Origin: JBOFGK01 sp051649085
GTDB lineage: Bacteria; Bacillota_I; Bacilli_A; UBA3375
DNA length: 10,994 nt
Direction: 5' to 3'
Assembly (NCBI GenBank): GCA_051649085.1
Contig: JBOFGK010000015.1
Span: 1-10,994 of the forward strand
In this document: piece after piece, positions 1 through 7,039 of the stretch
How the letters are laid out: each line of letters opens with the position of its first letter
Position numbering within the stretch: position 1 is the stretch's first letter
Translations under genes and position numbers: made by a program
Notes under the pieces: model-generated
Database searches by the model: none
What the model saw: the letters and a program-made list of their open reading frames with translations, nothing else
Told to the model about the DNA's origin: nothing

Positions 1-52
<52 letters not shown>

Positions 53-144
53 AAAAGTTTGTTTATTGTTATTTTGTCAAGTAATTATTATATTCCTTGA
101 CGGGGTTCCTATCTATTTAGTTTTCAGAGTTCTTCGTTCTCACA
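53..144 (-). other. 16S rRNA leader with boxA-like antiterminator
   Basis: This is the transcribed leader between the predicted rRNA start point (~144) and the mature 16S end. On the minus strand, positions 114-134 read AAGAACTCTGAAAACTAAATA. This closely resembles the Gram-positive rrn boxA/leader element (GTTCTTTGAAAACTAAAT type), where NusB/NusE-type factors load to prevent premature termination. The rest is AT-rich apart from GGAACCCCGTCAAGG. The RNase III processing stem would pair with sequence beyond the 16S 3' end, outside the window, so it cannot be tested here. Confidence 0.65.
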
Positions 145-150
145 AGATTA

Positions 151-179
151 ATTGTATCACCTTTTTTGGATTTTGTCAA
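151..179 (-). promoter_or_regulatory. rRNA operon promoter
   Basis: On the minus strand there is a perfect -35 TTGACA (174-179), a 17-base spacer (157-173) and -10 TACAAT (151-156), one mismatch from consensus. Upstream (180-250) lies a strongly A/T-tracted stretch that could act as an UP element. The predicted start point is near 144, giving a leader of about 90 bases. This is the best sigma-A-type promoter in the window and is correctly placed for the 16S gene. Confidence 0.85.
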
Positions 180-252
180 TACTTTTTTTAATTTTTTTAC
201 GTTTTTTTTCTGTTTTTTATTTTTTTGACGCTTTTTCCATAAAAAACGAATT

Positions 253-268
253 AAAAAGTCAACTTTTT
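253..268 (-). terminator. Weak AT-rich hairpin after flavoprotein gene
   Basis: On the minus strand the sequence is AAAAAG, loop TTGA, CTTTTT: a 6-bp stem with a single G-C pair followed by T residues, about 30 bases after the flavoprotein stop. It is the only hairpin found between that gene and the rrn promoter. Its low stability suggests a poor terminator. The loop also provides a TTGACT hexamer, but no good -10 follows. Confidence 0.3.
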
Positions 269-299
269 TCTGTCTTACACTATTTAATCAAAAGATTTT

Positions 300-1370
300 T
301 TATTTTTGGTTAAGTTCTTTAGCACACGAAAATCCTTCACTTAGACAAATCGTAATATTATAGCCTCCAGTAAACGCGTTAACATCAAGTACTTCTCCAA
401 TGAAAAAAATTCCTGGTTGTTTCTTACTTTCAAATGTTTTTGGATTGATTTCTTTTACATCAACTCCTCCTGCTGTTACAAATCCAACATTAAATCCACG
501 GACATCTGATATTTTAAGCTCCATTTGCGGATCTTCTAACAGCGCATTCAACTTGCTAGGTATATTTTCGACCTCACTTAAATCTAATTCCAGTTTAACT
601 GTTGGTGCTTTGAAAAGTTCCATCCTTATATAATAAGATAAGTGATGAATTAGGGGACCACTTAATCCAAAATGAGTGAACACCAAATCCCCTTTCGTTG
701 AAAAAAGTTTTTTCTTAGGACCATATACAGTACCTGTAACATTTTGCAAACTAATTCCTTGAAGTAGTTTTGTTTGAATCAATTGATCATTGCTCACAAC
801 TGGTGCTTCACATGCGAACTGTTCAATTACTTTTAAACCAAACTGCTCTGCAACTTGATAGCCAAAACCGCTTGTCCCTAATTTAGGATAGGTTCTTCCT
901 CCAGTTGCAATCACTATTTTTTTGGTCAAATATTTATTATTCACAAGATATCCACCATCAGTTTGTTCAATTGTTTCAACTTCAAGATTCGTTTGAACTT
1001 TCACATTATTTTCTCTGATTACTTTTACAAGTGTTTGCACAATATCATTCGCTTGATCACTTAGCGGAAACATTCGATTATTTTTTTCTTCTTTTAACAT
1101 ACAACCATTTTCTTCGAAAAATTTAATTATTTCATCAACGTAAAAGTTATTTAATGTTGAAAATAAAAATTTACTATTTCTTGGTACATTCCTTAAAAAG
1201 TGTTCCCGGCTTTTCTTATTGGTTACATTACAACGTCCACCACCACTAACTGTAATTTTCCCACCTAAATTTTGATTTTTTTCAATTAAAAGAACATCAC
1301 CTTTTACATTTGCTGCACACATTAATCCTGCTGGACCACTTCCAATTATAATCACATCATATTTTTGCAT
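300..1370 (-). CDS. HI0933/YhiN-family FAD-dependent oxidoreductase, short form
   Basis: A cytosolic flavoprotein of the HI0933-like (YhiN/BaiN) family. Most members have no firmly assigned physiological substrate, so none is claimed. The protein is 356 aa. Residues 5-15 form the dinucleotide-binding GSGPAG loop, with an acidic strand end at E30. Residues 41-48 are the family hallmark VSGGGRCN. The second nucleotide motif is ATGG at 155-158, THFGLSGP lies at 232-239, and the C-terminal FAD-binding GEVLDVNAFTGGYN is at 325-338. The family is usually about 400-420 aa. All motifs are present, and the shortage lies between THFGLSGP and GGVDVKEI (301-308), where a helical segment of roughly 45-50 residues seems missing. 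The ATG at 1370 is chosen because GAGGTG sits 6 bases upstream; a GTG at 1379 would overlap that site. It is transcribed toward the rRNA gene. Confidence 0.9.
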   Translation of the reverse strand: MQKYDVIIIGSGPAGLMCAANVKGDVLLIEKNQNLGGKITVSGGGRCNVTNKKSREHFLRNVPRNSKFLFSTLNNFYVDEIIKFFEENGCMLKEEKNNRMFPLSDQANDIVQTLVKVIRENNVKVQTNLEVETIEQTDGGYLVNNKYLTKKIVIATGGRTYPKLGTSGFGYQVAEQFGLKVIEQFACEAPVVSNDQLIQTKLLQGISLQNVTGTVYGPKKKLFSTKGDLVFTHFGLSGPLIHHLSYYIRMELFKAPTVKLELDLSEVENIPSKLNALLEDPQMELKISDVRGFNVGFVTAGGVDVKEINPKTFESKKQPGIFFIGEVLDVNAFTGGYNITICLSEGFSCAKELNQK

Positions 1371-1388
1371 TTTGTACACCTCACTACT

Positions 1389-1394
1389 ATTATA
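1389..1394 (-). promoter_or_regulatory. Candidate -10 box for the flavoprotein gene
   Basis: A perfect TATAAT lies on the minus strand 18 bases before the ATG at 1370, just downstream of the terminator of the preceding gene. No good -35 is visible 16-18 bases further up (GCCCAA). The predicted start point (~1382) would coincide with the first base of the GAGGTG ribosome site, giving a 5' UTR of about 12 bases. Confidence 0.5.
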
Positions 1395-1435
1395 TACTAA
1401 TTTTTGTTAATTTGGGCTATTTCTTTAAGTTAAAT

Positions 1436-1466
1436 AAAAATACATTCAAGAGGGAGATCTTGAATG
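1436..1466 (-). terminator. Rho-independent terminator of the PTS/phospho-glycosidase operon
   Basis: A perfect 9-bp stem, CATTCAAGA (1443-1451) with TCTTGAATG (1458-1466), encloses a 6-base loop. On the minus strand it is followed by TATTTTTATTT. It lies about 26 bases after the glycosidase stop and before the flavoprotein -10, so it separates the two transcription units. Confidence 0.85.
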
Positions 1467-1491
1467 CACTTTGCTAACTGTTACTTTTTAT

Positions 1492-2901
1492 CTATTTATT
1501 TAAAATTGATGCACCATCCGTCTTAATAACTTCTTCATACCAGAAATATGATGCTTTTTTTCGTCGTTCTAAATTATTTTTATGGTCAATATAAACAAAA
1601 CCATATTGTTTTTTATAACCATTTAACCAACTTAACAAATCAGTAAATGACCAAGCATAATAACCTGCAACATTGATCCCATTTGTAATCGCTCGATTTA
1701 TTTCTACTAAATGCTGCTCAATATATTCAATTCGCGGTTGATCATTAACTTCTAATTCGGTTACTTCATCAATGTCACCTAATCCATTTTCCGTAATATA
1801 TATTTTGATTCCATCAAATGTATCATGTATCTGTTTTAAACCGTCATACAACGCATGTGGATCAATTTCCCAACCCCATTTTGTGTACTCGCAAGCATCA
1901 ACTACAACTGTTTTAGTTTTACCATCAAAACTGACATTTCCTGCACCACCAGTTGCATTATCTCTTGTTAATTCTTTTTGAGCTCCTTCTTCATTTAAAG
2001 TAACTCTTGATGGCTGATAATAATTGACACCAATAAAGTCGTTTAAAGGGGCTGCTTTTTTCAAAATTTCCATCTCTGATGCGGTTGGTTCAAAACCTAA
2101 TTTCTTAGCTGCAATTAAGCGATTTTCCGGATATTCACCTTTAAGTGACGGTAAATAATACCAATCAAAAACACCTGAATCAACCCATTTTTTTGCTTCG
2201 TATGCTTCTTTACTTAAATCTGCTGCATATGTTGGGGATAAAACGTGAGTAATTCCAATTTCATTAGCAAAATTTTCTTTATAAGCAAGGACTGCTTTAG
2301 CATGAGCTAAATTAACATTATGACATGCAACATGATATAAATATGGATCTGAAAGCCCAGGCGGATGTGCCATTTCTAAATATCCATGTCCTAAAAAGAC
2401 GATTGCCTCATTAAATGTAATAAAGTGTTTTACTCGATCACCAAACGAATCAAAACATGTTTTCGCATATTTTTCAAAAGCATCAACAATACTCGGATTT
2501 GACCAACCACCATTTTCTTCTAAGTAATTTGGTAAATCCCAGTGATATAACGTAACAAATGGTACAATTTCATTCGCTAGTAATTCATCAATTAGATTAT
2601 TGTAAAACGCTAAACCTTTTTGATTGACAACTCCATCAGCATTTGGATAGATTCGAGCCCACGCAATTGAAAAACGATATGATTTAAGTCCCATTTCTTT
2701 CATCAATTTAACATCTTCTTTATATCTATGATAATGATCAACGGCCACATCACCGTTTGTTCCTTCAAATGTTTTACCAGGAATTTTTGAAAATACATCC
2801 CAGTTAGACAATCCTTTTCCATCTTCTTTATATGCTCCTTCTACTTGGTAAGCTGCGCTTGCAGCTCCAAATAGGAATTCTTGGGGAAATTTTTTAGTCA
2901 T
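1492..2901 (-). CDS. GH1 6-phospho-beta-glycosidase
   Basis: A cytosolic glycosyl hydrolase family 1 enzyme of 469 aa, the normal length for a complete TIM barrel. Features are the N-terminal FLFGAASAAYQVEG (9-22), YHWDLP (119-124), the acid/base glutamate in TFNEA (E165; the usual Pro after Glu is Ala) and the nucleophile in ITENG (E371). The C-terminal SWLNGYKKQY supplies S424, K431 and Y433, matching the Ser/Lys/Tyr set that binds the sugar 6-phosphate in LacG- and BglA-type enzymes. This argues for a phosphorylated substrate rather than free cellobiose. W425 follows the serine; as I recall, Trp here is typical of phospho-galactosidases while phospho-glucosidases often have Ala, so sugar preference is open. 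The ATG at 2901 has AAGGAAG upstream; an extended reading to 2970 would overlap the EIIC gene and add a lysine-rich tail. The gap to the EIIC gene is 28 bases. The stop is TAG. Confidence 0.93.
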   Translation of the reverse strand: MTKKFPQEFLFGAASAAYQVEGAYKEDGKGLSNWDVFSKIPGKTFEGTNGDVAVDHYHRYKEDVKLMKEMGLKSYRFSIAWARIYPNADGVVNQKGLAFYNNLIDELLANEIVPFVTLYHWDLPNYLEENGGWSNPSIVDAFEKYAKTCFDSFGDRVKHFITFNEAIVFLGHGYLEMAHPPGLSDPYLYHVACHNVNLAHAKAVLAYKENFANEIGITHVLSPTYAADLSKEAYEAKKWVDSGVFDWYYLPSLKGEYPENRLIAAKKLGFEPTASEMEILKKAAPLNDFIGVNYYQPSRVTLNEEGAQKELTRDNATGGAGNVSFDGKTKTVVVDACEYTKWGWEIDPHALYDGLKQIHDTFDGIKIYITENGLGDIDEVTELEVNDQPRIEYIEQHLVEINRAITNGINVAGYYAWSFTDLLSWLNGYKKQYGFVYIDHKNNLERRKKASYFWYEEVIKTDGASILNK

Positions 2902-2929
2902 CTTATCTTCCTTTTCTTTTTTCGTTTTT

Positions 2930-4234
2930 TTAAAGTTCTCCTGCTTCTTCTCGTAAATTTTGCTTATCAATTACTTTGAAGAACGGGAACCAAATAATTG
3001 CGGTTACACAAATGTTCACAATTTGAACAATACTTCCAGCTACTCCACTAATCAAAAATCCAGAAATGATTGGCGGCGTTGTCCATGGCAAACTAATCCC
3101 ATTCATCGGTGGCATAAAGCCAAATTTAATTGCGGCAATCGTGATATAGGCTGCTACTAACGGTGTAATTAACCATGGAATGAATAATATTGGATTAAGT
3201 ACAATCGGAATCCCGAAAATTACCGGTTCATTAATTGTAAAAATCCCTGGCACTACTGCTAACTTAGCAACTTCGTTATTTCTTTTAGATTTAAAGATTT
3301 TCGGAAGTAATAATAAAATTACAATTCCTAATGTCATCCCTGAACCACCATTATTAATGAATGAATCAAATAAGTTTTGCGTTACTAAATGTGCACCATT
3401 ATCAAGTGATAATGTTCCTGCCTTAAACAACTCTAAATTATCTAACGAATTAGCCTGATAGATTGGACTTACAACTCCCATGACTAGCGTTGCACCATGA
3501 ATACCAAAGAACCACAGCAGTTGCATTAATAATAAGACAATTGTTAATCCAGGTATTGTGTTACCGATTCCTTGAAGTGGTTTTTGAATTGTTTGGTAAA
3601 TTACTTCACTAATCGTTGCGAAACTTGAAAAGTTTAAAAGTGCTAATTGGAACAACCAAAAAGTTGTTAAAATGATAAAAACCGCACCAACTGCTTCAAA
3701 TGATTTGGCAATTGCAGGTGGTACTTGTTCTGGCATTCTAATCACAAGTCGTTTAGCAATAATAAACCTAAACATTAGCGGGACGAGGATGGCAATTATC
3801 ATTGCTGTAAATACACCAGTTGAACCTAAATATTGACGAGGAATTCCACCACCAACTAATTCTCCTGATTCTGTCACAATTTTCGTTGCTTGTAACAATA
3901 AAAATACTAATAAAGATAGTACTGACACAATAAATGCGTCATTCCCATTTGACTTGGCAAGGTGATATGAGATTCCCAAAACAACCATAATTGCAATTAA
4001 ACCAAACGTCACATCAGAAACCAAGGTTAAATTCGCTTGCCATCCAGATTCTTCCATAAATTTACTAACGGCTGGAACTGGGAAAAATGCAATTAATAAA
4101 AAGATTGAACCTGTAAGTGTGAATGGTAATGTATAAACAAATCCATCTCTTAATGCAAGCATATACTTATTGCCTCCAATTTTACTTCCGATAGGTGTTA
4201 ATACTTTTTCTAAAAAATTCATTATTTTTTCCAT
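2930..4234 (-). CDS. PTS EIIC component, lactose/cellobiose family
   Basis: Membrane permease of a phosphoenolpyruvate-dependent sugar phosphotransferase system (434 aa, CelB/LacE-like). EIIC carries the sugar across the membrane while it is phosphorylated by an EIIB partner. The N-terminal amphipathic stretch and GGNKYMLALRDGF (20-32) are typical, and many hydrophobic segments follow. The family's substrate-site motifs are present: GIHG with H246 and INEPVIFGIP with E336, corresponding to the conserved His and Glu of the chitobiose permease ChbC. No EIIA or EIIB domain is fused or encoded here, so they must be supplied from elsewhere. Pairing with a 6-phospho-beta-glycosidase points to cellobiose or another beta-linked disaccharide. 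The ATG at 4234 has AAAGGAG close upstream; a second ATG at 4222 is too far from it. Confidence 0.92.
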   Translation of the reverse strand: MEKIMNFLEKVLTPIGSKIGGNKYMLALRDGFVYTLPFTLTGSIFLLIAFFPVPAVSKFMEESGWQANLTLVSDVTFGLIAIMVVLGISYHLAKSNGNDAFIVSVLSLLVFLLLQATKIVTESGELVGGGIPRQYLGSTGVFTAMIIAILVPLMFRFIIAKRLVIRMPEQVPPAIAKSFEAVGAVFIILTTFWLFQLALLNFSSFATISEVIYQTIQKPLQGIGNTIPGLTIVLLLMQLLWFFGIHGATLVMGVVSPIYQANSLDNLELFKAGTLSLDNGAHLVTQNLFDSFINNGGSGMTLGIVILLLLPKIFKSKRNNEVAKLAVVPGIFTINEPVIFGIPIVLNPILFIPWLITPLVAAYITIAAIKFGFMPPMNGISLPWTTPPIISGFLISGVAGSIVQIVNICVTAIIWFPFFKVIDKQNLREEAGEL

Positions 4235-4252
4235 TTTTTCTCCTTTAATTAA

Positions 4253-4258
4253 AATATA
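4253..4258 (-). promoter_or_regulatory. Candidate -10 box of the PTS operon
   Basis: TATATT on the minus strand lies 18 bases before the EIIC ATG. No convincing -35 is found; the correct spacing falls inside the hairpin at 4273-4301. The predicted start point (~4246) is at the ribosome binding site, so the leader would be about 12 bases. I found no CcpA-type cre sequence here. The alternative is readthrough from the two-component operon. Confidence 0.35.
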
Positions 4259-4265
4259 ACATTAA

Positions 4266-4301
4266 AAATAAGAAATAGTTTTCCTATACGGGAAACTATT
4301 T
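4266..4301 (-). terminator. Hairpin between response regulator and PTS operon
   Basis: On the minus strand AAATAGTTT pairs with AAACTATTT, one mismatch, then CC with GG, around a 5-base loop GTATA. TTCTTATTTTT follows. It begins 6 bases after the regulator stop and so most simply terminates the two-component operon. It is also only ~39 bases ahead of the EIIC start, so it might act as an attenuator or contain an operator for the sugar genes. Confidence 0.65.
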
Positions 4302-4307
4302 TCTTTT

Positions 4308-4928
4308 TTATTGTTTTTTATTCGTTAAGTTTTTTAAATAATAAATTGCCAATTGTGTCCGATCTCGACAATTGTATTCAACCAGCAATTTTGAAACTAC
4401 ATTTTTGACTGTTCCTTCTGATAAAAAAACATATTCTGCAATTTCTCGATTAGAATAACCGTTTGCAAGCAATTTAAGAATTTGCATCGTACGTGGATTC
4501 ATCTCCAAATCAAGTTCTTTTTTTGAAATCATTTTTGCTATTTCATTTGCAACTTCTGGTGCATACACATTTTGATCATTCATTACTAATGTAACTGCAT
4601 TTTCAAAGTCTTCAATTGTTGCATTTTTCAAAAGGTATCCTGTGATATTATTTGCAAAGGAGAGCGCAATAAACTCCGGCTCATAGAAAGTCGAGAGAAT
4701 TATTATCTTTAAATTTTTAGCTTTTAATTTCTCTGCAAGTTCAAAACCTGTAAGTTCCGGCATTCGAATATCCAGAAAAATACAGTCAATTTCACTAAAA
4801 TCATAGTCCAACAAGTCTAACGGCTGACTAATTGTAATAACTTGACGAAATTTATCACTAGTCTGAGCTAACATTTTATATGCTTTAAGTAAGCCAATAT
4901 TATCATCAACAAACATCACGTTATACAT
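4308..4928 (-). CDS. NarL/FixJ-family response regulator
   Basis: A 206-aa DNA-binding response regulator. The receiver domain (1-~115) has the acidic pair D8/D9, phospho-acceptor D53 in FLDIRMPELTG, S79 at the end of the fourth strand and K101 in GYLLKNA. The LuxR-type helix-turn-helix (about 143-200) contains MNPRTMQILKLLANGYSNREIAEYVFLSEGTVKNVVSKLL, which is close to the family pattern. The gene overlaps the kinase by 8 bases (ATGTATAA) and has a perfect AGGAGG at 4933-4938. It is probably phosphorylated by the adjacent kinase and likely regulates the divergent ABC exporter, as LnrK/YfiK does in Bacillus subtilis. That target is inferred from position. Confidence 0.94.
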   Translation of the reverse strand: MYNVMFVDDNIGLLKAYKMLAQTSDKFRQVITISQPLDLLDYDFSEIDCIFLDIRMPELTGFELAEKLKAKNLKIIILSTFYEPEFIALSFANNITGYLLKNATIEDFENAVTLVMNDQNVYAPEVANEIAKMISKKELDLEMNPRTMQILKLLANGYSNREIAEYVFLSEGTVKNVVSKLLVEYNCRDRTQLAIYYLKNLTNKKQ

Positions 4929-5952
4929 TTTTCCTCCTATAAATAAATTTTGTTTTAAATCCGTTTAAATGTTCGAATTGAACATCAGCATTATTTTCCA
5001 AGTGACGATTTTTTATCATTTGCAATCCAATATTCGGTTTAATCGTACTACTTTGCGTTCCATTGTCAGATACTGAAATATGAATTGCACTTTGATACAT
5101 ATTAAATTTTATTTTCAACTGATTTGCATCACTATGTTTTTTCACATTATTTAAACATTCTTTTAATGATGTTACAAACAAAATGAAATCTGTTTCTGTT
5201 AGACTATTGATTATTTCTAAATCAATCACTTCAACTTCAAGTGCAATTATTTTAAGTAAGTCATTAAAGAGGTACTCTCGCGTTGCCCGTTCATATTTGT
5301 TGTTAATTATTTCTCGTGTATTTTTATATGTTTGTTCCAATTCGGATTCCAAATCTACCAGTGCATCATAATTTTTTGAAGCAATAATCGCTCTTGTTAA
5401 CATCAGGCTACTCGTTAAATTATGTCCAACTTGATCATGAAGAACCTCAATCATATTTTGACTTGCTACTTGGTATTCATAAATTTTTTGTGTTCGTTCA
5501 TAAACTTGAGAAGCGGCTAATATTTTTTGTATTTTCTCCTCTTGTTTTAATTTTTCTTTTTGCAACTTAATAACATGTTGTTCAAAAATATACATATAGT
5601 AAATTAAGACTGATATAATTGCCATAAAAAAACTAATTTGAAAATTTATTTTCCCAATTAAAGCAAGATAAATTGTAAGAGAACTAATAATTACAACCAT
5701 TGACTTTAAAAATGCATCTGATTTAAGTGCATAAGCTAATGTTGATATGTAAAGAAATAGTAAAAGATCAGGCAAAAAAAAAGTAACAATTAAAAAAAAT
5801 CCGACCATAATCCATTGAAATTTATTTAATACAATACTTGTTGTTACAAGAACAAAACTACTTAAAACGATTGGAATTGATAATTCACTGTTAGAGATTG
5901 TAATTAAAACTGCAATCAATGTGAATAGTAAAAAAAGATATTTTGTTTTCAT
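4921..5952 (-). CDS. DesK/LiaS-like sensor histidine kinase
   Basis: A 343-aa membrane histidine kinase. The first ~125 residues form about five hydrophobic segments with only short loops, so there is no extracellular sensor domain; this is typical of kinases that sense events in the membrane. A charged helix (127-165, KLQKEKLKQEEK) is probably a coiled-coil linker. The HisKA_3 phospho-site is H172 in LHDQVGHNL. The ATPase domain shows the N-box ECLNNVKKHS (265-274), the G1 box SDNG (295-298) and GLQMIKNR (309-316). Two in-frame ATGs exist, at 5958 and 5952. Neither has a Shine-Dalgarno sequence, and a TATAAT abuts the first. I choose 5952 because transcription from that -10 would begin about there, giving a leaderless mRNA. 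It resembles LnrJ/YfiJ of the linearmycin-resistance module. Confidence 0.9.
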   Translation of the reverse strand: MKTKYLFLLFTLIAVLITISNSELSIPIVLSSFVLVTTSIVLNKFQWIMVGFFLIVTFFLPDLLLFLYISTLAYALKSDAFLKSMVVIISSLTIYLALIGKINFQISFFMAIISVLIYYMYIFEQHVIKLQKEKLKQEEKIQKILAASQVYERTQKIYEYQVASQNMIEVLHDQVGHNLTSSLMLTRAIIASKNYDALVDLESELEQTYKNTREIINNKYERATREYLFNDLLKIIALEVEVIDLEIINSLTETDFILFVTSLKECLNNVKKHSDANQLKIKFNMYQSAIHISVSDNGTQSSTIKPNIGLQMIKNRHLENNADVQFEHLNGFKTKFIYRRKNV

Positions 5953-5958
5953 GTTCAT

Positions 5959-5964
5959 ATTATA
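5959..5964 (-). promoter_or_regulatory. -10 box of the two-component operon, apparently leaderless
   Basis: A perfect TATAAT on the minus strand ends immediately before ATGAACATG. Transcription normally starts 6-8 bases beyond the -10, near the second ATG at 5952. The -35 is poor: ATGTTG at 17 bases, or TTGTAA at only 14. No ribosome binding site lies upstream of either ATG. Confidence 0.55.
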
Positions 5965-6028
5965 CTAAAAAAAACATCTTACAACATAAAAAGTGAGATT
6001 TTGTCATGAAATTAATTTTTTTTCTAGT

Positions 6029-6039
6029 TTAGTGACTAA
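6029..6039. promoter_or_regulatory. Candidate operator palindrome in the divergent control region
   Basis: TTAGTGACTAA is a perfect 5+5 palindrome around a central G. It sits just upstream of the exporter -35 region, centred about 47 bases before the predicted exporter start. LuxR-type response regulators commonly bind short inverted repeats at such a distance to activate. It is a single copy, and the assignment to the neighbouring regulator is inference. Confidence 0.3.
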
Positions 6040-6045
6040 CGGCAC

Positions 6046-6074
6046 TTTGTTTTTTATTTCGTAAGTGCTATACT
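6046..6074 (+). promoter_or_regulatory. Promoter of the ABC exporter operon
   Basis: An extended -10, TGCTATACT (6066-6074), has -35 TTTGTT (6046-6051) at a 17-base spacing. The weak -35 fits a promoter that needs an activator. The predicted start (~6081) is only about 11 bases before the ATG at 6092, with GGAGG at 6083-6087 in between, so the 5' UTR is very short. Confidence 0.6.
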
Positions 6075-6091
6075 TTATGCATGGAGGAAAT

Positions 6092-7039
6092 ATGAAAAAA
6101 GCACAAAAAAATGTCGTCGAGATAGTAAATCTATCCAAATCGTACGAAAAATCACCAATTTTATCTAACATTAATTTAACACTCAAGCAAGGAGAAATTC
6201 TTGGTCTAATCGGACCAAACGGGGCAGGTAAAACAACTTTAATTAATTGTATACTTAGTTTAATTCCATACGATAATGGGTCAATTAAGTTGTTTGATGA
6301 GCAAATTTTAAGCAATCAGTTAAAACCAAAGATTGGATTTGTTACACAATCTGTTGCCTTATTTGATAATCTAAATGTAATTGAAAATATTGAATTTTTT
6401 GGATTAATTAATGGTTTATCAAAGAAAAAAGCAAAAGCAAACGCTAAAATAATTATTGAAAAATTAGGATTAAGTAATCACATTAAAAAATATCCAAGTA
6501 AATTAAGTGGTGGTCTACAAAGACGTGTTAATATTGCCTGTGGTGTTGTGCATGAGCCTGAATTCATCATCATGGATGAACCAACAGCTAGTGTTGATCC
6601 ACAATCTCGTGAACAAATCATTAAATACGTCGAAGAATTAAAAGGTGCAAATAAAACAATAATTTATACGTCACATTACTTAGATGAGGTCGAGCGTATT
6701 AGCGATCGAATTACATTAATCGATAGTGGAGTTGTTGTTATTAGCGGTACAAAGCAGGAAATTCTTTCACATAATCAAGCTGCAACAAACGAAGTAGTTG
6801 TAACTTGTGATGATTTAAATCAGTTACAACCCAAAAATTTTGAGCATATCCCTGGTGTTATTAATACAATCTTTTCAACCGATCATGTTTTATTTACAAC
6901 AACAAGTGAGGTTAGTTTAGATCAAATTAAACAGGTTTTCACTACTAATGGATTAATTGCAAAGTCATGTTCAGAAAATCAACGAACACTTAATAATATC
7001 TTTTTAGAGTTAACCGGAAAAGAGTTTAAAGATGACTAA
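6092..7039 (+). CDS. ABC transporter ATP-binding protein (exporter, LnrL/CcmA-like)
   Basis: The cytoplasmic ATPase of an ABC-2 type exporter, 315 aa. All motifs are present: Walker A GPNGAGKT (41-48), Q-loop Q86, signature LSGGLQRR (138-145), Walker B IIMDEP with catalytic E163, D-loop SVDP (167-170) and switch H195. A C-terminal extension of about 100 residues follows, as in drug-export ATPases of the DrrA/CcmA group. The signature has Leu instead of the commoner Gln/Glu after SGG, with Gln next. The ATG at 6092 has GGAGG just upstream; upstream in-frame ATG (6077) and GTG (6065) codons lie across or before the ribosome site. The stop overlaps the next gene by 8 bases. With two permeases it resembles the LnrLMN (YfiLMN) linearmycin exporter; the substrate here is unknown. 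Confidence 0.94.
   Translation: MKKAQKNVVEIVNLSKSYEKSPILSNINLTLKQGEILGLIGPNGAGKTTLINCILSLIPYDNGSIKLFDEQILSNQLKPKIGFVTQSVALFDNLNVIENIEFFGLINGLSKKKAKANAKIIIEKLGLSNHIKKYPSKLSGGLQRRVNIACGVVHEPEFIIMDEPTASVDPQSREQIIKYVEELKGANKTIIYTSHYLDEVERISDRITLIDSGVVVISGTKQEILSHNQAATNEVVVTCDDLNQLQPKNFEHIPGVINTIFSTDHVLFTTTSEVSLDQIKQVFTTNGLIAKSCSENQRTLNNIFLELTGKEFKDD

Noticed and set aside
234..262. Possible second rRNA promoter (TTGACT at 257-262, minus)
   Set aside because: With 15-17 base spacing the -10 positions read TATGGA, ATGGAA or TGGAAA, poor matches; the TTGACT is also the loop of the weak hairpin.
2902..2970. Upstream extension of the glycosidase with a Lys-rich N-terminus
   Set aside because: It would overlap the EIIC gene by 41 bases and has no family counterpart; GH1 homology and the AAGGAAG site place the start at 2901.
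6004..6315. Minus-strand open frame overlapping the kinase-exporter control region
   Set aside because: It lies antisense to the ATPase Walker A region and across two promoters, with no recognisable domain or ribosome site.
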